Position numbers and translations under genes: made by a program. Positions 1 through 5,869 of a stretch of DNA of 7,741 bases are shown here, in pieces. Origin of the DNA: Acidimicrobiales bacterium (GTDB taxonomy: Bacteria; Actinomycetota; Acidimicrobiia; Acidimicrobiales; Acidimicrobilacustridaceae). The stretch is from contig JALQSZ010000063.1 of NCBI GenBank assembly GCA_023264135.1, forward strand, positions 1-7,741. The letters run 5' to 3'. Within the stretch, counting starts at the first letter, position 1. Each line of letters opens with the position of its first letter. Under the pieces are notes generated by a model. That model worked only from the letters and a program-made list of their open reading frames with translations, made no database searches and was not told the origin of the DNA.

Positions 1-443
1 TCGCCATCGAGCCCGCGTGATCGCAGGTAACCGCGCGCCGCAGCGGCATCGGGAGAGGACAACAGCCGGTCGTGGTACCACTCGCTGGCCTTCGAGACAG
101 CGTCGAGCAACTTCGTTCGACGCTTGCGGCCCTCGTTCTGACCTTCGTCGGTGTAGCGCAGCGTGACGCCCGATTTCGACGCAAGCTTTTCGACCGCGCC
201 AACAAAGTCGAGATGCTCAACTTCTCGAACGAAGGTGATGACATCGCCCTTCGCTCCGCAGCCGAAGCAGTAATAGAGCTTTTCCTCGGCATTGACCGAG
301 AACGAACCCGACTTCTCCTGGTGGAAGGGACACAGCCCCTGCCACCTTCGTCCGACTCGTTTCAGCTGAACGTGTTCGGAGATGACCGCGACAATGTCAG
401 TGGCGTTCCGTACCGCTGCGATGTCATCGTCCTGAATGCCCAC
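1..443 (-). CDS. dnaG: DNA primase DnaG, N-terminal part (cut by window edge)
   Basis: DnaG makes the short RNA primers that start Okazaki fragments, working with the replicative helicase at the fork. Only the first 147 codons are in the window. They contain the N-terminal CHC2 zinc-binding domain: CPFH at residues 38-41 and CFGC at 59-62 give the ligands C38, H41, C59 and C62. The flanking family signatures are also present: GRRWQGLCPFH before, and KGDVITFVRE followed by the HLDF stretch after. Residues from about 95 on start the linker to the TOPRIM polymerase core, which lies outside the window. The start is a GTG. It is supported by a GGAGG 5 nt upstream, by the usual distance to the zinc motif, and because an in-frame stop (the glyS TGA) lies just upstream with no ATG between. 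The gene begins 36 nt after glyS on the same strand, so it is probably co-transcribed with it. Identification is close to certain. Confidence 0.95.
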   Translation of the reverse strand, partial: MGIQDDDIAAVRNATDIVAVISEHVQLKRVGRRWQGLCPFHQEKSGSFSVNAEEKLYYCFGCGAKGDVITFVREVEHLDFVGAVEKLASKSGVTLRYTDEGQNEGRKRRTKLLDAVSKASEWYHDRLLSSPDAAAARGYLRSRGLDG

Positions 444-448
444 GTATG

Positions 449-453
449 CCTCC
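449..453 (-). promoter_or_regulatory. Shine-Dalgarno site of dnaG
   Basis: On the minus strand GGAGG stands 5 nt before the GTG at 443-441. It is one of only two clear Shine-Dalgarno sequences in the window and it decides the GTG start. A short 4-bp hairpin (TCCG/CGGA, loop GCC) could form across its 5' edge, but this is too small to weigh. Confidence 0.65.
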
Positions 454-479
454 GGGCCGGACGGTAGCAGCGAGAACGG

Positions 480-1811
480 TCAGACCAACCGGGGCAAGAG
501 ATACCCGGGAAGATCGGCGATAGCGATGCGCTCTTGTTCCATGGAATCGCGCTCACGCACGGTGACAGCGTTGTCTTCGAGGGTGTCGAAATCCACCGTC
601 ACACAGAACGGCGTGCCCAGTTCGTCTTGGCGGCGATAGCGGCGACCAATTGCTTGGGTCTCGTCGTAATCGCACATCATGAGCGGCTGCAGCATGCCGA
701 GGACTTCGCGAGCAACTGGGGTCAACTCGTCCTTCTTTGAAAGCGGAAGCACCGCAACCTTGTACGGAGCCAGACGCGGATGAAGTCGAAGGACAGTTCG
801 GGTTTCACCACGAACTTCTTCTTCGTCATACGCCGCCAACAGGAACGCCATCATCGTTCGCGTTGCGCCTGCCGCTGGTTCGATGACATGCGGGCGATAG
901 CGAAGATTCGCACCTTGATCGAAGTACTCAAGCTTTTCCCCGGAATGCGTGGCGTGCTGGGTGAGGTCGTAATCGCCGCGATTCGCAACGCCTTCGAGTT
1001 CGCCCCAACCCCATGGGAAGAGGAACTCAACATCGGAAGTGCCCGAGGAGTAGTGGCTGAGCTCGTCGGCTTCGTGAGCCCGCAGGCGCAACATCTCGGA
1101 CGGAATGCCGAGGTCGACGTACCACTGCAGGCGCGTGCGACACCAGTACTCGTACCACGTCGGTCCTTCGGCCGGCGGCACGAAGAACTCGAGTTCCATC
1201 TGCTCGAATTCGCGCGTACGGAACACAAAGTTGCCTGGCGTGATTTCGTTTCGGAACGATTTGCCGATCTGCGCAATACCAAACGGCGGCTTCTTACGGC
1301 TCGTCTGCAACACATTGGCGAAGTTGATGAACATGCCCTGTGCCGTTTCGGGGCGCAAGTAGGCAACCGCCGCGTCGGACTCCACCGGCCCGGCGTGCGT
1401 CTTGAACATCAAGTTGAAATTGCGAGCTTCAGTGAAGGAATCCTTCTCGCCACAAGACGGACACGTCGTGGGATCTTCGAGTTGGTCTTCGCGGAACCGC
1501 TCATGACACTTACGACAATCGACAAGTGGATCAGTGAAGTTCTTGAGATGGCCTGAGGCTTCCCAGATTGCTGGTGGCGACAGAATCGAAGCATCGAGCC
1601 CGACGACGTCGTCGCGCATCTGGACCATCGAACGCCACCACGCGTCCTTCACATTGCGAAGCAGTTGCACCCCAATGGGGCCGTAGTCATAGGTGGAACG
1701 AAACCCGCCATAGATCTCGGCTGAAGGGAAGACAAAGCCGCGACGCTTGGACAGATTGACGATCTTCTCCATCAAGGAGACGTCATTGGGTACCGATGAC
1801 TCAACTGGCAT
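480..1811 (-). CDS. glyS: Glycyl-tRNA synthetase, homodimeric class II type
   Basis: This cytosolic enzyme charges tRNA-Gly with glycine using ATP. It is the single-chain alpha2 form (also called glyQS) shared by archaea, eukaryotes and many bacteria, not the alpha2beta2 form. At 443 residues it has normal length. The order is: N-terminal class II catalytic core opening with [16 protein letters not shown] (21-36); a zinc-knuckle insertion with C99, C102, C117 and C120; the family stretch [11 protein letters not shown] (151-161); motif 2 with FRNE at 187-190; an [10 protein letters not shown] stretch (201-210); motif 3 around GATR (315-318); and an anticodon-binding domain from about 346 containing [21 protein letters not shown] (399-419). 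The chosen ATG lies 11 nt after the stop of the CoA-transferase gene. Its only upstream purine run, GGAAG, is 14 nt away, so translation may depend on coupling. An internal ATG at codon 14 also lacks a ribosome site. dnaG follows 36 nt downstream. Confidence 0.96.
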   Translation of the reverse strand: MPVESSVPNDVSLMEKIVNLSKRRGFVFPSAEIYGGFRSTYDYGPIGVQLLRNVKDAWWRSMVQMRDDVVGLDASILSPPAIWEASGHLKNFTDPLVDCRKCHERFREDQLEDPTTCPSCGEKDSFTEARNFNLMFKTHAGPVESDAAVAYLRPETAQGMFINFANVLQTSRKKPPFGIAQIGKSFRNEITPGNFVFRTREFEQMELEFFVPPAEGPTWYEYWCRTRLQWYVDLGIPSEMLRLRAHEADELSHYSSGTSDVEFLFPWGWGELEGVANRGDYDLTQHATHSGEKLEYFDQGANLRYRPHVIEPAAGATRTMMAFLLAAYDEEEVRGETRTVLRLHPRLAPYKVAVLPLSKKDELTPVAREVLGMLQPLMMCDYDETQAIGRRYRRQDELGTPFCVTVDFDTLEDNAVTVRERDSMEQERIAIADLPGYLLPRLV

Positions 1812-1822
1812 AGCCGATGAGG

Positions 1823-4255
1823 TTACTTCCCAGCAGGTGGGGTCACTTCCACGATTCCGCGTTCAATCAAGTCAGCGATGGTTGCGTCGTCGCGACCGAG
1901 AAGATCGCGACAGATCTCGACGCTGTGTTCACCAAGCCACGGCGCCGGGAATTCCGCGGGCTCCGACATTCCGCTCGCGAGGAATCCTTTGCCCTCAAAG
2001 GTGAAGAGTCCAACACCGGGTTGATCAATTTCGACGAGGAAGCCGCGCTCTTTGAAGTGATCGTTCACGAGAAGATCAGGAGAAGTGAGCATCGGGCCCG
2101 CCGGCACACCAACGGCCTGACATGCATCGGTGATCTCGTATCGATTACGAGAAATCGTCCAGTCACCGATGATCGCGTCGAGCTCGCTCGCCGCTGCTGC
2201 TCGATCGGCAAACGTTGCATACCGAGGGTCGTCAGCCAATGCAGGTTGTCCGATGACGCCGCACAGTGCTTTCCAGTCGGCGTCATCGCGGCACGTGATC
2301 GCCACCCACATTTCGGCGTTTTCATTGCCAGTGGCATCGACCTCGGGTGCGCACTTGTACATGGCACCTGGAGCAGCTTGTTCGGTGTGAATGCCCATTG
2401 GGCGAACCGAACCCGGCTCAACTGATTCCGCGGCAAGAAGATCAGCGATGGAACCCACCACTGCTTCGCACTGCGCGATTTCAACGAGTCCACCCGGAAC
2501 GGTTCCGCGTGCACGACCAATCAGCGTGGCGAGTGCGCCACAAGCCGAGAGTCGACCAACGAAATGGTCGGGGAAGATTGATGCGGTGCCAGCAGGCTCG
2601 TCTTCGTTTTCGTACGACCACAGAAACGAAAGTCCACCCGGTGCCTGCGTGCTCGGGCCATACCCACGCCAATGCGCCCACACACCGCGCGAACCCATGA
2701 GCTGACTTGCAACCATCGCGACACCCGGATTGGCGGCGGACAAGTCGGAATAACCGATACCAAGCGCGTCCATCGCTCCGGTCGTCACGTTTTCAATAAC
2801 GACATCGGACTGCTTGACGAGGTCGAGGAGTAGCTGGCGACCTTCTGGGAACTTGGCGTTCACTCCAAGTGCACGCTTCGAGCGACTCGAAGATGCGAAG
2901 GACGGACCCATTTCCGTTCCGGTCACAACACGAATGAAGTCGTAATGCGAACGTGACTCGACTTTGATCACATCAGCGCCGTACGCGCCGAAGAGACGAC
3001 CGGCTTCGACTCCCACCGCACCTTGACCAAAATCCATGACACGAAGTCCAGCAAGCGGCAGTGCGGGCGCCGGCGCCGGCGATGCAGTGCGCTTTTCGCC
3101 AAGCGATGCGAAGACCTGTTCGTTGTGCTGACCAATTGCGGGCGGCGGCGTCGTGGGGCCAACGCGAGTTCCGTTGAACTCGAAATACCCCGAGGGCAAC
3201 TTCGCACTCACACCCGGCGCGACTTCCATTGTTTGGAAAGTTCCACGCGAATCGAAGTGTTCATTTGAAAGAGCGCGAGGTGCGTCGTACACCGGCGTGC
3301 AAACAATGCCTCGCTCTTGTGCCTTTGCCGACACCTCTTCAACAGAAAGATCGGCGAAGAGTTCCTCATAGAGCGGATTCAAAATTGCTTCAGCAATCGC
3401 GAAGCGACCCGGGAACGTGTCGTATTCCTCGTCCTGCAGGTACTCGGGCTCGCCGAGCCATGCGCGCATCTCGCGCCACTGCGGCGGACTCAGCACAATG
3501 AGGCGCACGTATCCGTCGCGACATTTGAAGATCGGATACACCGGGCCCGAACCATTGCGGAACTCGGGGAAGCCCGCGCCAGCCAGCACTCGAGCGGTGT
3601 AGTTCGGCAGCGACCAATCGGCACATTGCGAAAGCGATTCGTTGATCGACACGTCAAGCAATTGACCAGCACCGGTCTGTTCGCGCTGCCACAACGCACA
3701 CAACACACCCCACGCCGCAACTGAAGCAGCAACGTCGTTGCTGAACTGGCTCGGAGCAGGGATCGGCTCGCGATCAATCGTTCCCGCTTTGAAGGTCATG
3801 CCTCCGGTCGCCGACAACACTTCGTCGGTCACGACTCGGCCCGACCAGGGACCAGTCAATCCATACGGGGTCAGCGCGGCGACAACGAGATGCGGATGAT
3901 TCTCCGCCACCATCTGCACCGAGACACCCGGGGCAACCTCGGGACCGGATGTCACAACAACATCGGAGTAGTCGAGCAGTTCGTGAAGTTTGGCGAAATC
4001 GGCAGGATCAGTGAGGTCAAGCGCCACGCCGAGCTTGCCGGCGTTGTTCACGGCAAAGGACAGCGACACACCTTTACGAACGGGCGCCCATGATCGTGCT
4101 GGAGAACCTTCCGGCGGCTCGACCTTGATGACTTCAGCACCGAGATCACCAAGCAACCTCGCGCACAGCTCGCCATTAATAACAGTGAGATCGACAACTC
4201 GGAGCCCTTCAAGTGGTCGAGTTGTTCCGTTGTCTGCGGTGGTCGTGCTGGCCAT
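1823..4255 (-). CDS. Fused two-domain CaiB/BaiF (family III) CoA-transferase
   Basis: Family III enzymes move CoA between carboxylic acids through an aspartyl-CoA thioester intermediate. This 810-residue protein is about twice the usual length and carries two complete copies. Domain 1 (about 14-385) opens with [11 protein letters not shown] and [15 protein letters not shown]; domain 2 (about 399-800) opens with [12 protein letters not shown] and [14 protein letters not shown]. They are joined by an Ala/Pro-rich linker (about 388-400). The catalytic-Asp region of domain 2 reads [15 protein letters not shown], with D563 in the expected place. The matching region of domain 1 is [15 protein letters not shown]: by ungapped alignment N173 takes the Asp position and D174 is one residue late. 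Domain 1 keeps the REQTGAGQ motif (191-198); domain 2 has RARGTVPGG instead. No signal peptide or membrane segment is seen, so it should be cytosolic. The substrate cannot be read from the sequence. It lies between recO and glyS, with no other acyl-CoA gene in the window. The start has a GGGGGA ribosome site. Confidence 0.92.
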   Translation of the reverse strand: MASTTTADNGTTRPLEGLRVVDLTVINGELCARLLGDLGAEVIKVEPPEGSPARSWAPVRKGVSLSFAVNNAGKLGVALDLTDPADFAKLHELLDYSDVVVTSGPEVAPGVSVQMVAENHPHLVVAALTPYGLTGPWSGRVVTDEVLSATGGMTFKAGTIDREPIPAPSQFSNDVAASVAAWGVLCALWQREQTGAGQLLDVSINESLSQCADWSLPNYTARVLAGAGFPEFRNGSGPVYPIFKCRDGYVRLIVLSPPQWREMRAWLGEPEYLQDEEYDTFPGRFAIAEAILNPLYEELFADLSVEEVSAKAQERGIVCTPVYDAPRALSNEHFDSRGTFQTMEVAPGVSAKLPSGYFEFNGTRVGPTTPPPAIGQHNEQVFASLGEKRTASPAPAPALPLAGLRVMDFGQGAVGVEAGRLFGAYGADVIKVESRSHYDFIRVVTGTEMGPSFASSSRSKRALGVNAKFPEGRQLLLDLVKQSDVVIENVTTGAMDALGIGYSDLSAANPGVAMVASQLMGSRGVWAHWRGYGPSTQAPGGLSFLWSYENEDEPAGTASIFPDHFVGRLSACGALATLIGRARGTVPGGLVEIAQCEAVVGSIADLLAAESVEPGSVRPMGIHTEQAAPGAMYKCAPEVDATGNENAEMWVAITCRDDADWKALCGVIGQPALADDPRYATFADRAAAASELDAIIGDWTISRNRYEITDACQAVGVPAGPMLTSPDLLVNDHFKERGFLVEIDQPGVGLFTFEGKGFLASGMSEPAEFPAPWLGEHSVEICRDLLGRDDATIADLIERGIVEVTPPAGK

Positions 4256-4259
4256 ATCG

Positions 4260-4265
4260 TCCCCC
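4260..4265 (-). promoter_or_regulatory. Shine-Dalgarno site of the CoA-transferase gene
   Basis: On the minus strand GGGGGA ends 4 nt before the ATG at 4255-4253. It fits the anti-Shine-Dalgarno and supports this start. It begins one base after the T-run of the hairpin at 4267-4298, so RNA folding just upstream could affect access to it. Confidence 0.6.
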
Positions 4266-4266
4266 G

Positions 4267-4298
4267 AAAAATGGATCCTTCGAAGGGGCGAAGGTATC
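4267..4298 (-). terminator. Probable Rho-independent terminator or leader hairpin after recO
   Basis: Read on the minus strand, GAT-A-CCTTCG, loop CCCCTT, CGAAGG-ATC forms a 9-bp stem with a single bulged A and a 6-nt loop. It is followed by CA and then five Ts (4271-4267). The six bp next to the loop are unbroken. The T-run is on the minus-strand side only, which suits ending the uppS-recO transcript rather than dinG-side transcription. The T-run is short and the stem is not very GC-rich, so read-through into the CoA-transferase gene is likely. It could also act as a leader structure for that gene. Confidence 0.45.
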
Positions 4299-4299
4299 A
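4291..4299 (-). promoter_or_regulatory. Candidate extended -10 promoter for the CoA-transferase-glyS-dnaG genes
   Basis: On the minus strand TGATACCTT fits the extended -10 pattern TGnTAnnnT seen in actinobacterial housekeeping promoters. A transcript starting about 7 nt downstream would have a leader of roughly 28 nt that includes the GGGGGA ribosome site. No -35 resembling TTGACA stands at the proper distance. The element lies inside the left arm of the hairpin at 4267-4298, so RNA starting here would not form that hairpin. Short motifs of this kind arise by chance. Confidence 0.27.
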
Positions 4300-4342
4300 G
4301 GGGCGGGCAGGCGAACGCGCCTCGTGGGTTGCGGCGACCGAT

Positions 4343-5080
4343 TCAGTGATCGAGAACGTTGACGGAACGAAGCCGTCGCTCGAGATGATGCTCCACCGCT
4401 CGAGTCGCCAACTGATCGACCTCGTGCACGACTCCCGCAGCCTCGGGAGACTCACCAGCGGCGAGGGCGTCGTTCAGTCCCCCACCAAGGATCTGGCGCA
4501 TCATGAAGACGGCATCAGCGGAAATCGGTGTTCCCCGACGACAGGTTCGGCATAACAAGCCACCGCTTTCGACGTCGAACGCAACCAGCGGCGTGTCGTC
4601 GGCTCCGCACTGCACGCAAATGTCGACCTCGGGGCGATACCCCTCAAGGGCCAACACCTTCCAATAGAACGCTGGGGTTACGAGTGGCGATGCGGAGGTT
4701 TCGAGTGTGCGAAGTGCACCGAGAAGCATTCGATACAGCTGAGGATTGACTTCGCCTTCTTGGGCTAACTGATCAGCCACTTCGAGCATGGAAACGCCAC
4801 GACCTATCCGGTCGAGGTCTTCACGAACGGCGCGAAACGTGTCGATGCTTTCTGCTTGGGTGACGATGTCGAGTTCGCGTCCTTCGTAAAACTGCAAGAC
4901 ACAGTGACTCATCGGTTCAAGACGTGAACCGAACTTCGACTTCGTCTTCCGCACACCTTTTGCGACCGCTCGAACTTTTCCTCGAGCTTTTGTGAGAAAC
5001 ACGACGATGCGATCGGCTTCGCCCAACTTGTAGGTGCGCAGCACAATCCCTTCGTCGCGATGGATCGTGCCTTTCCCCAT
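4343..5080 (-). CDS. recO: DNA repair protein RecO
   Basis: RecO helps load RecA onto SSB-coated single-stranded DNA together with RecR and anneals complementary strands in the RecF repair pathway. The 245 residues match the usual length. The N-terminal OB-fold (about 1-82) starts with the family signature RDEGIVLRTYKLGEADRIVV (8-27) and continues with ARGKVRAVAKGVRKTKSKFG (32-51). A helical domain follows from about 85. Within it sits a four-cysteine zinc site, C155/C158 (CVQC) and C177/C180 (CRTC). The ATG lies 12 nt after the uppS stop. No clear ribosome site precedes it, so coupling to uppS translation is likely. Co-transcription with uppS upstream is expected. Downstream, 87 nt with a terminator-like hairpin separate it from the CoA-transferase gene. 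Confidence 0.95.
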   Translation of the reverse strand: MGKGTIHRDEGIVLRTYKLGEADRIVVFLTKARGKVRAVAKGVRKTKSKFGSRLEPMSHCVLQFYEGRELDIVTQAESIDTFRAVREDLDRIGRGVSMLEVADQLAQEGEVNPQLYRMLLGALRTLETSASPLVTPAFYWKVLALEGYRPEVDICVQCGADDTPLVAFDVESGGLLCRTCRRGTPISADAVFMMRQILGGGLNDALAAGESPEAAGVVHEVDQLATRAVEHHLERRLRSVNVLDH

Positions 5081-5092
5081 CCGGCGAACCGA

Positions 5093-5860
5093 TCAGGCTT
5101 CGGGGCTCAGGCCACCGAATCGACGATCGCGTGCTTGATATTCACGCACAGCGTCGAAAAGATTCTCACGACGAAAATCGGGCCACAACGTGTCGGTGAA
5201 AACCAGTTCGCTATAGGCCGCTTCCCACATGAGGAAGTTTGAAGTTCGATATTCACCCGACGTACGCACGACCAAATCAGGGTCGGGCATTTCGGGGTCG
5301 TACAAACGCTTGGCGATGGCTTTCTCATCGACTTTGTCGGCGGGCACGCCTTCGGCCACCAACTTCTTGACGGCATCGACGATTTCCGCCCGGCCGCCGT
5401 AGTTGAACGCGATCGTAAATGTGAGCGTGCGGTTGTTCTTCGTGAGTTCAACCGATTCATCCATGCGACGAAGGAGACGCTTGGGTACACGCCAGTCGCG
5501 ACGACCGATGAATCGCATTCGCACGTCGCGCTCATTCAATTCGTCTCGACGTCGAACGAGAAGAGATTCGTTGAAGCCCATAAGAAAACGAACTTCGTCG
5601 GTTGGGCGTCGCCAGTTCTCAGTCGAGAAGGCGTAGACAGTGAGCCACTTGACGCCAAGATCGAGTGCGCCTTCGACCGTGTCGAAGAGCGCTTCTTCAC
5701 CAGCGGCATGACCATCGGTGCGCTTCAAGCCTCGGCTCGTCGCCCACCGACCGTTGCCATCCATGACCGCAGCAATATGCACGGGGATGCGCGATGGGTC
5801 GATACCGGGGATGTCCACGGGTGCGACGTTACCGCCGACCTGCGATGACGCCGGTACCAT
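5093..5860 (-). CDS. uppS: Isoprenyl transferase (undecaprenyl diphosphate synthase)
   Basis: This cis-prenyltransferase adds isopentenyl diphosphate units to farnesyl diphosphate to make the C55 lipid carrier for peptidoglycan and other wall polymers; the enzyme is cytosolic or loosely membrane-bound. With the ATG at 5860 it has 255 residues. Family motifs appear in order: HIAAVMDGNGRWA with catalytic D34; GHAAG (50-54); TVYAFSTENWRRP (74-86); and RTSGEYRTSNF (199-209) followed by WEAAYSELVFTDTLWPDF with the likely Mg-binding E218. The position after SGE, usually Gln or His, is Tyr. The start is uncertain. The open frame continues up to an ATG at 6010, but that overlaps the helicase gene and gives a poor extension. 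The ATG at 5860 lacks a ribosome site. A GTG at 5818 would give 241 residues, lies just before the conserved core and has TAACGT exactly 7 nt upstream, as in leaderless genes. Chain length (C55 or shorter) cannot be fixed from sequence. Confidence 0.94.
   Translation of the reverse strand: MVPASSQVGGNVAPVDIPGIDPSRIPVHIAAVMDGNGRWATSRGLKRTDGHAAGEEALFDTVEGALDLGVKWLTVYAFSTENWRRPTDEVRFLMGFNESLLVRRRDELNERDVRMRFIGRRDWRVPKRLLRRMDESVELTKNNRTLTFTIAFNYGGRAEIVDAVKKLVAEGVPADKVDEKAIAKRLYDPEMPDPDLVVRTSGEYRTSNFLMWEAAYSELVFTDTLWPDFRRENLFDAVREYQARDRRFGGLSPEA
5099..5119 (-). other. RNA hairpin at the uppS 3' end, just before recO
   Basis: On the minus strand TTCGG-T-GGC, loop CTGA, GCC-CCGAA gives an 8-bp stem with one bulged T and a tetraloop. 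It occupies the last uppS codons and ends 18 nt before the recO ATG. No T-run follows, so it does not look like an intrinsic terminator. It might influence ribosome transfer from uppS to recO or protect the mRNA, or it may be a by-product of codon choice. Confidence 0.3.
5826..5831 (-). promoter_or_regulatory. Candidate -10 box for a leaderless uppS transcript
   Basis: On the minus strand TAACGT fits the actinobacterial -10 pattern TAnnnT. It stands exactly 7 nt before a GTG (5818-5816) in the uppS frame, the usual spacing for transcripts that begin at the start codon. It would place the uppS start 14 codons inside the annotated ATG. No -35 element is apparent. Confidence 0.3.
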
Positions 5861-5867
5861 CGTCGTC
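5844..5867. promoter_or_regulatory. Imperfect dyad between the uppS and helicase starts; possible operator
   Basis: GATGACG, two bases, GGTACC, two bases, CGTCGTC forms a 24-bp inverted repeat with 9 of 12 base pairs symmetric and a perfect GGTACC centre. It overlaps the uppS ATG and the -10 candidate of the helicase gene, where a dimeric regulator could act on both genes. No known operator consensus is recognised, and a dyad of this quality can occur by chance. Confidence 0.22.
5855..5860 (+). promoter_or_regulatory. Candidate -10 box of the DinG-type helicase gene
   Basis: TACCAT fits TAnnnT and ends 9 nt before the ATG at 5870. The helicase start has no ribosome site, which fits a leaderless or near-leaderless mRNA. 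No -35 element is apparent, and no SOS box of the CGAAC-N4-GTTCG type is seen nearby. Confidence 0.28.
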
Positions 5868-5869
5868 TC

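Noticed and set aside
444..479. A terminator or promoter between glyS and dnaG
   Set aside because: The 36-nt gap has only a 4-bp TCCG/CGGA hairpin without a T-run and no convincing -10. Co-transcription is the simpler reading.
780..1556. A 258-codon open frame on the plus strand
   Set aside because: It lies entirely antisense to the well-supported glyS gene, has no recognisable motif or ribosome site, and is explained by the mirrored codon bias of a GC-rich gene.
1823..4255. The double CoA-transferase as a recent tandem duplication or an assembly artefact
   Set aside because: The two halves differ widely in sequence and in motif detail, and the joining linker is a clean in-frame Ala/Pro stretch, so this is an old fusion rather than a recent repeat.
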